A stretch of 64,000 bases of DNA from LMUY01 sp964247705. GTDB lineage: Bacteria; Pseudomonadota; Alphaproteobacteria; Acetobacterales; Acetobacteraceae. The translations under genes and the position numbers were made by a program. Shown here piece by piece: positions 11,278 through 19,328 of the stretch; the stretch's first letter is position 1, and each line of letters begins with the position of its first letter. Below the pieces are notes generated by a model. That model made no database searches and was not told the DNA's origin. It saw only the letters and a program-made list of their open reading frames with translations. The stretch spans positions 1-64,000 of the forward strand of contig CAXTVQ010000022.1 of assembly GCA_964247705.1 (NCBI GenBank), given 5' to 3'.

Positions 11278-11523
11278 ATGACATCGTCGAAGCACCCGAC
11301 ACACCGGCCTACCGGCCCGGACGATCTCGGCGCCGACACGCCGTTGCCGCCGAGCGATCTCGAGCGCAACCCGGGCATTGGGGCCTCCAAGGGCGCCTTC
11401 GCCCGTACCGGCGCCGATCCCGAGACGGTGGAGGCGGACAATACCGTCGAGGGCGATGTGGTCAGCGACGGCGCCAAGGGTGGCGGCGTTGATCCCGGCA
11501 AGCTCGGGCGCACCAACAAGTAA
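11278..11523 (+). CDS. Small hydrophilic protein, 81 residues
   Basis: The ATG at 11278 follows a strong GGAGGA ribosome site, which decides the start over the upstream ATG at 11185. The product (MTSSKHPTHRPTGPDDLG...) is polar, rich in Gly, Asp, Thr and Pro, with no hydrophobic core. It ends in a glycine-rich segment and LGRTNK. It is likely disordered in solution. No family is recognised. It lies between a divergent MFS gene and hslV. Confidence 0.65.
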   Translation: MTSSKHPTHRPTGPDDLGADTPLPPSDLERNPGIGASKGAFARTGADPETVEADNTVEGDVVSDGAKGGGVDPGKLGRTNK

Positions 11524-11595
11524 GCTGACCCGCGGTGCATGGCGTCCCGCTGCCGACTGCTTGAGAAATAGGCAGCGGCTCGCCATCTGCGGGCC

Positions 11596-12156
11596 ATGCA
11601 AAACTCTACCCCCTACGACCCCGTCGGCTGGCATGGCACCACGATCCTGTGCGTGCGCAGCGGCGGGCACGTGGCCATGGCCGGGGATGGCCAGGTCACG
11701 CTCGGACAGACCGTAATCAAGGGCAACGCCCGCAAGGTGCGCCGTATCGGCGCCGGCAACAGCGTGCTCGCCGGGTTCGCCGGCGCCACCGCCGACGCGT
11801 TCACCCTGCTGGAGCGGCTCGAGGCCAAGCTCGAACGCTTCCCCAACCAGCTCGAGCGCGCCTGCGTCGAACTGGCGAAGGATTGGCGCACGGACCGCTA
11901 CCTACGCCGGCTGGAGGCCATGATGGCCGTGGCCGACGCGGACCGCTCCTTCACGCTGACCGGCAATGGTGACGTGCTGGAACCGGAGGACGGAGTGATC
12001 GCCATCGGTTCCGGCGGCAACTACGCGCTGGCCGCCGCCCGTGCGCTGATGGAGGTGGAGGGCTTTTCCGCCGAGGACATCGCGCGCCGGGCCATGCGCA
12101 TCGCCGGCGAGATCTGCGTCTATACCAACGCCAACGTTATCATCGAGTCATTGTAA
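11596..12156 (+). CDS. hslV: ATP-dependent protease subunit HslV
   Basis: HslV is the proteasome-like peptidase of the HslVU (ClpYQ) complex that degrades misfolded proteins in the cytoplasm. The chain has a 14-residue propeptide ending in WHG. The expected catalytic residue after processing is Thr15, in the segment WHGTTILCVRSGG. Further typical motifs are AGDGQVTLGQTV and IGSGGNYALAAARAL. The 186-residue length fits alphaproteobacterial HslV with propeptide. It lies 4 bases before hslU and forms an operon with it. Confidence 0.97.
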   Translation: MQNSTPYDPVGWHGTTILCVRSGGHVAMAGDGQVTLGQTVIKGNARKVRRIGAGNSVLAGFAGATADAFTLLERLEAKLERFPNQLERACVELAKDWRTDRYLRRLEAMMAVADADRSFTLTGNGDVLEPEDGVIAIGSGGNYALAAARALMEVEGFSAEDIARRAMRIAGEICVYTNANVIIESL

Positions 12157-12160
12157 GATC

Positions 12161-13480
12161 ATGGACGTCCCGACCTACTCCCCCCGCGAAATCGTATCCG
12201 AACTCGACCGTTTCATCGTCGGCCAGAATGACGCCAAGCGCGCCGTCGCGATCGCGCTGCGCAACCGGTGGCGCCGTCAGCACGTGGCCGAAGACATGCG
12301 CGAAGAAGTGGTGCCCAAGAACATCTTGATGATCGGCCCGACCGGTTGCGGCAAGACCGAGATCGCGCGCCGGCTGGCCAAGCTCGCCCAGGCGCCGTTC
12401 CTGAAGGTCGAAGCGACCAAGTTCACTGAGGTCGGCTATGTCGGCCGCGATGTGGAAAGCATCGTGCGCGACCTGGTCGAGGTCAGCATCACCATGCTGA
12501 AGGAGACCTCGCGCAAGGGCGTGCAGGCCAAGGCCGAGCAGCAGGCGGAGGACAAGCTGGTCACCGCCCTGGTGGGTGAGGGGGCAGGGGGCGATACGCG
12601 CGCCAAGTTCCGCCGCATGCTGCGCGATGGCGAGCTGGAGGAGAAGGAAGTCGAGGTGAACGTCGCCGATAGCGGGGCCTCCCCGATCGGCGCCATGGAC
12701 ATCCCGGGCGTTCCGCAGGGCCAGATGATCAACCTCGGCGAGATGATGAAGGGCATGATGGGCCGCTCGCAGAAAGCCCGTCGCATGACCGTCGCCGACG
12801 CCCGCACGGCACTGACCCGCGACGAGGCGGACCACCTGCTGGACACCGAGCAGGTGACCAAGGACGCCGTGTTCCACGCCGAGCAAAATGGCATCGTCTT
12901 CCTCGACGAGATCGACAAGGTCTGCGCCCGTTCCAGCGAAGGCGGTTTCCGCGGCGGCGACGTGTCGCGCGAAGGCGTGCAGCGGGACCTGCTGCCGCTG
13001 ATCGAGGGCACGACGGTGAGCACGAAATATGGCCCGGTGAAGACCGACCACATCCTGTTCATCGCGTCCGGCGCGTTCCATCTGGCCAAGCCGTCGGACC
13101 TGCTGCCGGAATTGCAGGGCCGCTTGCCGATCCGCGTCGAACTCGCGCCGCTGTCCCGCTCGGACCTGCGCCAGATCTTGGTGGAGCCGGAGCATAGCTT
13201 GCTGAAGCAATATGAGGCGCTGATGGCCACCGAAGGGGTAACGCTCGAATTCCGCGAGGACGCGATCGACGCCCTGGCGGAGCTGGCGTCGGACATCAAC
13301 GACCGGGTGGAGAACATCGGCGCCCGCCGGCTCGCGACGGTGATGGAGAAGCTGCTGGAGGAGATCAGCTTCACCGCCAGTGACCGCAGCGGGGATACGG
13401 TGACGGTGGATGCGGCCTATGTGAACGACAAGGTAGCCCCGCTGGCATCCCGCGGAGACCTCAGCCGCTTCATCCTGTGA
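12161..13480 (+). CDS. hslU: ATP-dependent protease ATPase subunit HslU
   Basis: HslU unfolds substrates and feeds them to HslV. Walker A is GPTGCGKT at residues 59-66 and the pore loop GYVG at 92-95. Walker B is in IVFLDEIDKV, and the C-terminal tail that docks into HslV ends LSRFIL. The 439-residue length is normal. The intermediate domain is at about residues 110-240 and looks complete. The ATG follows the hslV stop by 4 bases. Confidence 0.97.
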   Translation: MDVPTYSPREIVSELDRFIVGQNDAKRAVAIALRNRWRRQHVAEDMREEVVPKNILMIGPTGCGKTEIARRLAKLAQAPFLKVEATKFTEVGYVGRDVESIVRDLVEVSITMLKETSRKGVQAKAEQQAEDKLVTALVGEGAGGDTRAKFRRMLRDGELEEKEVEVNVADSGASPIGAMDIPGVPQGQMINLGEMMKGMMGRSQKARRMTVADARTALTRDEADHLLDTEQVTKDAVFHAEQNGIVFLDEIDKVCARSSEGGFRGGDVSREGVQRDLLPLIEGTTVSTKYGPVKTDHILFIASGAFHLAKPSDLLPELQGRLPIRVELAPLSRSDLRQILVEPEHSLLKQYEALMATEGVTLEFREDAIDALAELASDINDRVENIGARRLATVMEKLLEEISFTASDRSGDTVTVDAAYVNDKVAPLASRGDLSRFIL

Positions 13481-13519
13481 TCGACATGGCATCCGGCGAA
13501 CTGCCGGAAGACGATCATC

Positions 13520-14191
13520 TTACCGTCTGGGTCCGCGACCACGCACAAACGGTGTCCGCGACGCTCGCCCGAACCTGAAAATCCGCATGCTCAGCCAAGC
13601 CAGCCATACCAATGACGGCATCGCCCGCCCCCGCCGCCTCGGCACACGGGCGAGGCTCGGCAAGCGGATGGTCGGCACGAACTGCCCAAGCTTCGGTAAT
13701 GCCGAGCCCGGCGGCCGCGGCGGCTGGATTGCTTCCTCCCTCACACGCAGCCAGCCGGATCGCAGCCCGAGCCGGCGCTTGTAGCGCTCGATCGTCACGA
13801 CCTGATCTAGATCGTGCCAGCAAAACGCGATCTCGTTCTCACCGATCGGATAGGCATAGGTCAGGAAACCCGGCGTAAACGCCCCGCCGAGTTGCAAGCG
13901 GTCCCGCACCTTGAGGTCTGGCCCGACCAGCACCAGCGTCAGCATTTCCCTGAACGGCTCGTCGTCGTTCAGCAGCACCAGGGTGCTGCCATCCGAAAGA
14001 CGGAACTGCGCCTCGACGATCCGTGCCTCGACCTCCGTGATCCGGCGGCCCCCGTGCAGCAACGTGTCGTACGTCTTGGCCCGGTCGGCCGCGAGATCAA
14101 GCGTAAAATCTTCGACGGAGCGGATGGTGCTAAAACCTGGGTTCACAGGGGCGGCGCCAGTGAGACTTGGATCGATGTCCATTTCCGCCAT
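13520..14191 (-). CDS. Hypothetical protein, 223 residues
   Basis: The reading frame begins MAEMDIDPSLTG at 14191. The longer ATG at 14278 lies inside the sufE start region and is unlikely. The first 150 residues have a mixed alpha/beta pattern with phrases such as TLVLLNDDEPFREMLTLVLVG and GENEIAFCWHDLDQVV. The C-terminus turns very basic (VPRRRGRAMPS...RGRGPRR) and may be loosely structured. There is no signal peptide. I do not recognise a family. It converges on hslU and is divergent from sufE. Confidence 0.55.
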   Translation of the reverse strand: MAEMDIDPSLTGAAPVNPGFSTIRSVEDFTLDLAADRAKTYDTLLHGGRRITEVEARIVEAQFRLSDGSTLVLLNDDEPFREMLTLVLVGPDLKVRDRLQLGGAFTPGFLTYAYPIGENEIAFCWHDLDQVVTIERYKRRLGLRSGWLRVREEAIQPPRPPGSALPKLGQFVPTIRLPSLARVPRRRGRAMPSLVWLAWLSMRIFRFGRASRTPFVRGRGPRR

Positions 14192-14253
14192 AGAGCGCCC
14201 TTCAAAACCACAGGCAAGTTGACGACGGCACCCACCGTCGTCACATCCGCGCC

Positions 14254-14709
14254 ATGACCAGCCCTTACGTCGAGCCAACCGAGCCCACCGCCGCCGAAGC
14301 CGTCGCTGCCATTGGTGAAGAGTTGGCCGTGTTCGACGATTGGATGGAACGATATGGCTATATCATAGAACTGGGACGCGCGCTGCCGCCCTTCCCGGAT
14401 GAATGGTCGAACGACGCGCACCGTGTGCCGGGTTGCCAGAGCAAGGTGTGGATGGAGGCAGCAATGCAAGGCCCCGTGCTGAGCTTCGCCGGCGCCTCGG
14501 ACGCTGCGATCGTCTCGGGGTTGGTGGCGATGTTGCTGCGCGTCTACTCCGGCCGTGCCCCGGCCGAGATCGTAGCCACCGATCCGGTGTTCCTCAAGGA
14601 ATTCGGCCTGCTGGAGGCGCTGTCCACCAATCGCGGCAACGGTATCGCTGCGATGGCCCGGGCGATCCGGGAGGCGGCGCAATCCCAATTGAAACGACCA
14701 TTGCCCTAG
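14254..14709 (+). CDS. sufE: SufE family sulfur acceptor protein
   Basis: SufE takes persulfide sulfur from a cysteine desulfurase such as SufS and passes it to the Fe-S cluster scaffold. The 151-residue protein carries the active-site segment RVPGCQSKVWM with Cys61 as sulfur acceptor. The rest of the fold is also recognisable (FPDEWSNDAHRV, LLRVYSGRAPAEIV, STNRGNGI). No other suf genes are nearby. The MFS reading frame downstream overlaps the sufE 3' end, so the pair may be coupled. Confidence 0.92.
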   Translation: MTSPYVEPTEPTAAEAVAAIGEELAVFDDWMERYGYIIELGRALPPFPDEWSNDAHRVPGCQSKVWMEAAMQGPVLSFAGASDAAIVSGLVAMLLRVYSGRAPAEIVATDPVFLKEFGLLEALSTNRGNGIAAMARAIREAAQSQLKRPLP

Positions 14710-15845
14710 TCTCGCCCGGCACCCGGGTCGGGCTGTTCACCGGCGCCTTCTTCGCTGCGGCTGGCGTGGGCAGTGCCTTCCTGCCGTTATGGATGGCCGA
14801 TCGCGGCGTCGACGCCGGGCAGATCGGCACGGTGCTGGGCATGGCCTCGCTGGTCCGGCTGCTGGCGGTACCACTATGGGGCGAGGCTGCCGACCGGGTC
14901 GGGCGGCGGCGGCCGATGTTGCTATTGGCCGCCCTGTGTTCTGCCGTGTCGGTCGCATGCTTTCCGCTGGCCGGCTCGTTCGCCGCGCTGCTGCTGCTCG
15001 TCACGGCCCAGGGGATCGCGGCGGCGGCACTGACCCCGCTCGCCGATACGCTCACCCTGGCGCTGGCCGCGGCCGGCCGGCTCACCTACAGCCGCACGCG
15101 GGCCTGGGGATCGGCCGCTTACATGCTGGCGACCGCCGCGGCCGGACCGGTGCTCGGCTGGGCCGGGTCCTGGCTGGTGCCGGGCCTGATCGCGGGCGGC
15201 TACGGCGTTGCGGCCGCACTCGCCCCCGTGCTGCCCGAACCAATGCTTTCCAGGCCTGGCCGGGTTGCAGTGCGGTCCGGCGGCGTGGCCGGGCTGCTGG
15301 GCGTGCCGGCAATGCGGACCACGATCCTGGCCAGTGCGCTCATTCAGGGTTCGCACGCTGCCTATTACGGGTTCGCCGCCCTGCATTGGCGCGCTGCCGG
15401 CATCAGTGACACCGTCGTCGGCCTGCTGATCGCGGAGGGCATCGTGATGGAGGTCGTGTTGTTCGTCTGGGGCGGAGGATGGGCCGCCCGCCTCGGCCCG
15501 GCGCGGTTGACCGCCCTGGCCGCAACCGCCTGTGCCGTGCGCTGGACGGTGCTCGCCGTCACCACCTCGGTGCCGCTGCTCGCTCTGGTGCAGGTCCTCC
15601 ATGCCTCCACGTTCGCGATGCAGCATCTGTCCTCCATGACCGTGCTCAGCCGCTGCATACCGCCGGGCCGGGCCGCCGGAGCGCAGGCGCTGCACTCCGC
15701 CCTCGGCTTCTCGGCGCCGGTCGGCTTGCTGATCTGGCTGGTCGGGCTCGGCTACGGGCGGTTCGGCGGGCTGGTGTTCCTGCCGATGGCTCTGTTGGGC
15801 GGCGCTGGCTGGTTGATGGTGCGCCCGCTCAAGGCGATCGCATGA
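14688..15845 (+). CDS. MFS transporter (start uncertain)
   Basis: This is a major facilitator of about 385 residues with 12 hydrophobic segments. The first segment (VGLFTGAFFAAAGVGSAFLP) begins very near the start of the frame. No ATG, GTG or TTG in this frame lies at a sensible place. In-frame ATT codons at 14688 and 14700 are the nearest candidates, and 14688 is used here only as a placeholder. The loop motif WGEAADRVGRRRPML supports the family, and the overall pattern recalls nucleoside:H+ symporter / MFS_1 proteins. The gene overlaps the sufE end and, at its 3' end, the kinase gene in an ATGA junction. A rare start codon, coupling to sufE, or a small sequence error could explain the start. 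Confidence 0.75.
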   Translation: METTIALVSPGTRVGLFTGAFFAAAGVGSAFLPLWMADRGVDAGQIGTVLGMASLVRLLAVPLWGEAADRVGRRRPMLLLAALCSAVSVACFPLAGSFAALLLLVTAQGIAAAALTPLADTLTLALAAAGRLTYSRTRAWGSAAYMLATAAAGPVLGWAGSWLVPGLIAGGYGVAAALAPVLPEPMLSRPGRVAVRSGGVAGLLGVPAMRTTILASALIQGSHAAYYGFAALHWRAAGISDTVVGLLIAEGIVMEVVLFVWGGGWAARLGPARLTALAATACAVRWTVLAVTTSVPLLALVQVLHASTFAMQHLSSMTVLSRCIPPGRAAGAQALHSALGFSAPVGLLIWLVGLGYGRFGGLVFLPMALLGGAGWLMVRPLKAIA

Positions 15846-16306
15846 CATCCCCAACGCTCCGCCTTCTCGCAGACGACCTGACCGGCGCCTTGGACACGGC
15901 GGCGGAGTTCGTCAGCTTGGTGGGCCCAGTGCATGCATTCTGGCAGGCCGCGCCACCATCCCCTTTGCCAGCCAGCGCCGCCATCGACACCGGCACGCGG
16001 GAGCGGGACGAGGCAAGTGCACGCGCCGTCATCACCGGGGCAAGCGCCGCGCTGGCCGGCGCTGCCATCGCCTTCAAGAAGATCGACAGCCTGATCCGCG
16101 GCCAGACCCTGCCGGAACTTGCCGCCTGCTACGCCACGGAAGCCTGGACCTGCGCAGTCCTGGCGCCGGCCTTCCCCTTCCAAGGGCGCATAACCCGCGG
16201 TGGCCAGCAATTCGCCGCGGCCGGCGCCGGCTGGATTCCGGTCGGGCCGCCGCTGGTGGATGCATTGCGGGCGCTCGGCCTGTCCGCGCGGGCCGGCAAA
16301 CCCGGC
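15842..16306 (+). CDS. Four-carbon acid sugar kinase, OtnK/DUF1537 type (3' part lost in gap)
   Basis: The first 155 residues of a DUF1537-family kinase are visible before the run of N. The N-terminal signature is LADDLTGALDTAAEF, followed by the conserved KKIDSLIRG segment and APAFPFQGRIT. Family members phosphorylate four-carbon acid sugars such as D-threonate or D-erythronate. They commonly sit beside a PdxA2-type dehydrogenase, as here. Full proteins are around 400-430 residues, so about 250 are missing in the assembly gap. The ATG overlaps the MFS stop. Confidence 0.85.
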
Positions 16307-16406
16307 NNNNNNNNNNNNNNNNNNNNNNNNNNNNNNNNNNNNNNNNNNNNNNNNNNNNNNNNNNNNNNNNNNNNNNNNNNNNNNNNNNNNNNNNNNNNNN
16401 NNNNNN
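16307..16406. other. Assembly gap of 100 N (true length probably near 1 kb)
   Basis: Exactly 100 N is the usual placeholder for an unknown gap length. The kinase before it lacks roughly 250 residues and the dehydrogenase after it lacks roughly 80. The real missing sequence is therefore nearer 1 kb than 100 bases. The flanks share only CCCGGC, too short to suggest a simple overlap. Confidence 0.95.
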
Positions 16407-17168
16407 CCCGGCGTGCTCTCGGCCGACGGCGGCCGCTTCGCCTTCCAGGCTGTCGACCGCGGCGTGAAGCTCGCCCTGGCCGGCCGCATCGGCGGCATCG
16501 TCACGGCACCGCTGAACAAGGAGGCGCTGAACAAGGCCGGCTACCACTACCCCGGACACACCGAGATGCTGGCCGAACTGACCGGCGTGCGCGGGTCCTG
16601 CATGATGCTGGCGCACGGCGGCATGCGCGTCAGCCACGTCACCACGCATATCGCGCTGGAGGACGTTGCGAAGCGCGCCACCCCCGAGCGCCTACGCCGG
16701 GTGCTGGACCTCACGCACAGCGCACTAACCCGGCTGGGCCTCGGCCGCGCCCGTATCGCCGTCGCCGCGCTGAACCCGCACGCGGGCGAGGGCGGGCTGT
16801 TCGGCCGCCACGACATCGATGTCGCCGCCCCGGTAATCGCCCAGGCGGTAGCGGACGGGATGGACGTGGTCGGCCCGGTTCCGGGCGACACGGTGTTCGT
16901 GAAGCTGCGCGCCGGCCAATATGACGCCGTGGTCGCCAACTACCACGACCAGGGTCACATCCCGGTCAAGCTGCTCGGCTTCGAGATCGACCCGGCAACC
17001 GGCAAGTGGAACGACCTCTCGGGCGTGAACATCACCCTCGGCCTGCCGATCATCCGCACCTCCGTCGACCACGGCACTGCCTTCGACATCGCCGGCCAGG
17101 GCATCGCCAACGAGCAGAGCCTGGTGGAAGCGATCGAATACGCCGAAAAGCTTGCCCAACCTGCCTGA
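16407..17168 (+). CDS. 4-hydroxythreonine-4-phosphate dehydrogenase family, PdxA2-like (5' part lost in gap)
   Basis: The visible 253 residues cover the C-terminal three quarters of a PdxA-family enzyme. Metal- and substrate-binding motifs are clear: TAPLNKEALNKAGYHYPGH, LNPHAGEGGLFG and NYHDQGHIPVKLLGF. PdxA itself acts in vitamin B6 synthesis. PdxA2 paralogues oxidise 4-phospho-threonate or erythronate after an OtnK-type kinase. The adjacent DUF1537 kinase favours the second role. About 80 N-terminal residues are hidden in the gap. Two hairpins follow the stop. Confidence 0.88.
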   Translation, partial: PGVLSADGGRFAFQAVDRGVKLALAGRIGGIVTAPLNKEALNKAGYHYPGHTEMLAELTGVRGSCMMLAHGGMRVSHVTTHIALEDVAKRATPERLRRVLDLTHSALTRLGLGRARIAVAALNPHAGEGGLFGRHDIDVAAPVIAQAVADGMDVVGPVPGDTVFVKLRAGQYDAVVANYHDQGHIPVKLLGFEIDPATGKWNDLSGVNITLGLPIIRTSVDHGTAFDIAGQGIANEQSLVEAIEYAEKLAQPA

Positions 17169-17178
17169 CGTCACGTCG

Positions 17179-17245
17179 TACCCGGGCTCGACCCGGGTAT
17201 CCACGCCGAGCGGTTCGTGCCGCTGATAGCCGGGTCAAGCCCGGC
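17179..17245. repeat. Pair of intergenic palindromes
   Basis: The first palindrome (17179-17199) is TACCCGGG and CCCGGGTA with a 5-base loop. The second (17229-17245) is GCCGGG and CCCGGC around TCAAG. Both lie between convergent stops (17168 and 17262). The sequence recalls the GGGCTCGACCCGGG-type palindromes scattered between genes in many alphaproteobacteria (from memory). They may also end transcription from both sides. Confidence 0.55.
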
Positions 17246-17261
17246 CATCACGAATGCGGTC

Positions 17262-18239
17262 CTAATACCCCCGAACCCGGTCGAACAGATTGGGCATCGG
17301 CTCGGACGCCTCCAGCGCGGCAAGGTTCTCGATCAGCACGTCGAGGCTGCGGGAATTGTAGGCAAGGTGGTCGTCGCTCGACACATGCGGCGTCATGACC
17401 AGGTTGCGCGTCGTCCACAGCCGGTGGCCCGGCGGCACCGGCTCCGGCTCGAACACGTCCAGCACCGCGCCGGCCAGCATCCCTCCATCCAGCGCGTCGC
17501 ACAGCGCGTCCTGTTCCACGAGCCCACCACGGCCGATGTTCACCACGTTGCCCGACCGCGGCAGCAACCCGATACGGCGGCGGTCGAGGATGTTGCGCGT
17601 CTCCTTGGTCAAGGGGCAGGCCAGCACGAGGAACTCCGTCTCCGGCAGCACGCTGTCCAGCTCGGCCGTCGGTAGCACGCGCTCGCACGCCGCGTGCGGC
17701 GCCGGCCGGGCCCGCACCCCCGTCACGCGCAGGCCGAACCGTGCCGCCTGCTCGGCCACGGCGCCCCCCAGGCTGCCGAGACCCACTACGGTCACCCGGC
17801 GCCCGGCAAGCAAGGTGCCATGGCGGCGCTTCCAGTGCTGCGCCTGCTGGTCGGCGATCAGGCCCGGCATCTGGTTGGCCAGCAACAGGATCGCCATGAT
17901 CCCGTACTCACCGGCCTTGGGCCCGTGCACGCCGCGGTTGTTTAGCACCTGCACCCCCGGCGGCAGCTTGTCGAACGGAACCGGGTCCAGCCCGGCCGAG
18001 GTGCAGAACAGGATGCGCAAGCGCGGCGCCTCCGCCGGGAACAGCCCGACGGTGGAGCGGGTCGGCGCGATCAGCACCTCCGTATCCCCGATCACGGCTG
18101 CGAAGTCGCCCATGTCATGCCCGACGCTGACGTGGTGGCGGTCCGCCGGCAGCCCGGCCCGCGCCATGGCGTCCGCCCAGTCCGCCGCCGAGATCGGCTG
18201 GTTGAGGGCGTCGGCTGCGTTCTGGATGTGGATGCGCAT
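17262..18239 (-). CDS. D-2-hydroxyacid dehydrogenase
   Basis: This is a 325-residue NAD(P)-dependent dehydrogenase of the D-isomer 2-hydroxyacid family. The dinucleotide motif is VVGLGSLGGAVAEQAARFG. The catalytic set is visible as Arg in NIGRGGLVEQDAL, Glu in DVFEPEPVPPGHRLW and His in MTPHVSSDDH. I chose the ATG at 18239 because GGAGGTCATCC precedes it. It is divergent from the cyclase gene, with 83 bases between. It may reduce or oxidise a 2-oxo acid in the same pathway as its neighbours (inference). Confidence 0.88.
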   Translation of the reverse strand: MRIHIQNAADALNQPISAADWADAMARAGLPADRHHVSVGHDMGDFAAVIGDTEVLIAPTRSTVGLFPAEAPRLRILFCTSAGLDPVPFDKLPPGVQVLNNRGVHGPKAGEYGIMAILLLANQMPGLIADQQAQHWKRRHGTLLAGRRVTVVGLGSLGGAVAEQAARFGLRVTGVRARPAPHAACERVLPTAELDSVLPETEFLVLACPLTKETRNILDRRRIGLLPRSGNVVNIGRGGLVEQDALCDALDGGMLAGAVLDVFEPEPVPPGHRLWTTRNLVMTPHVSSDDHLAYNSRSLDVLIENLAALEASEPMPNLFDRVRGY

Positions 18240-18322
18240 GGATGACCTCCGTTGTGCAGCGAAATGCCTGTTGTGCAGCAAGGCCCGGGCCAAATTGACA
18301 CGACCGGGCACGGCGCTACAGG

Positions 18323-19327
18323 ATGCACGCTAACAAGCAAACGATAAATAAGGGGGTGGCCGTGGATCAGGCGCCGCAGCAAGCAATCACCATGCAAACC
18401 GTCCTGGACACGGCGCGCAAGCTGTCGAACTGGAATCGCTGGGGCCCGGACGACCAGATCGGCACGCTGAATTTCGTCACGCCGGAGCATGTCGTCGCCG
18501 CGAGCCGTCTGGTGCGCAAGGGCCGCTGCTTCGCGCTCGGCCTGCCGCTGAACGAGAAGCTGCAGAGCGGCCTGTTCGGTGGGCGCTGGAACCCGATCCA
18601 CACCATGCTGGCCACCGGCACGGACGCCATTGCCGGCAACCAGGACGCCAGCCCGCGCATGCGCTACGCCGACGACGCCATCAACATGCCGTGCCAAGCC
18701 TCGACGCAGTGGGACGCGCTCGCGCACATCTTCCTCGAGGACAAGATGTACAATGGCTACGACGCCCGCCTGGTGGACAGCCACGGCGCCCAACGCAACG
18801 GCATCGAGCATACGCGGGACCGCATGCTCGGCCGCGGCGTGCTGCTGGACGTGGCACGCCACAAGGGCGTGCCGGCGCTCGCGGACGGCTACGCCATCAC
18901 CAACGCGGACCTGGACGCCACCGCCCAGGCGCAGGGTGTGGAGATCAAGACCGGTGACTTCGTCATCGTCCGCACCGGCCAGCAGGAAGCCTGCCTCGAG
19001 CGCGGCGTCTGGGGCACCTACGCGGGCGGCGACGCACCCGGCCTGGCGTTCGAGACCGCCGGGTGGATCCACGCGAAACAGATCGCCGCGATCTGCACCG
19101 ACACGTGGGGATGTGAGGTGCGTCCTAACGAGACGGACGCGATCAACCAGCCCTGGCACGCCGTGGTGATCCCGGCGATCGGCATCACCATGGGGGAGAT
19201 CTTCTACCTCAAGGAGCTGGCCGAGGATTGCGCCGCGGACAAGGTTTATGAGTTCCTGTTCTGCGCGCCCCCGCTGCATCTGCCGGGCGGATGCGGCTCA
19301 CCGATCAACCCGCAGGCGGTCAAGTAG
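18323..19327 (+). CDS. Cyclase family protein (putative metal-dependent hydrolase)
   Basis: This is a 334-residue member of the cyclase superfamily that includes kynurenine formamidase. The metal-binding motif is present in the large bacterial form as STQWDALAHIF, with MYNGY shortly after. Phrases such as ADGYAITNADLDA and GDFVIVRTGQQE are typical. An alternative start is GTG at 18362, which has a better ribosome site (AAGGGGG); the ATG at 18323 has little. It lies 1 base before the HisD-like gene. The substrate is unknown. Confidence 0.85.
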   Translation: MHANKQTINKGVAVDQAPQQAITMQTVLDTARKLSNWNRWGPDDQIGTLNFVTPEHVVAASRLVRKGRCFALGLPLNEKLQSGLFGGRWNPIHTMLATGTDAIAGNQDASPRMRYADDAINMPCQASTQWDALAHIFLEDKMYNGYDARLVDSHGAQRNGIEHTRDRMLGRGVLLDVARHKGVPALADGYAITNADLDATAQAQGVEIKTGDFVIVRTGQQEACLERGVWGTYAGGDAPGLAFETAGWIHAKQIAAICTDTWGCEVRPNETDAINQPWHAVVIPAIGITMGEIFYLKELAEDCAADKVYEFLFCAPPLHLPGGCGSPINPQAVK

Positions 19328-19328
19328 C

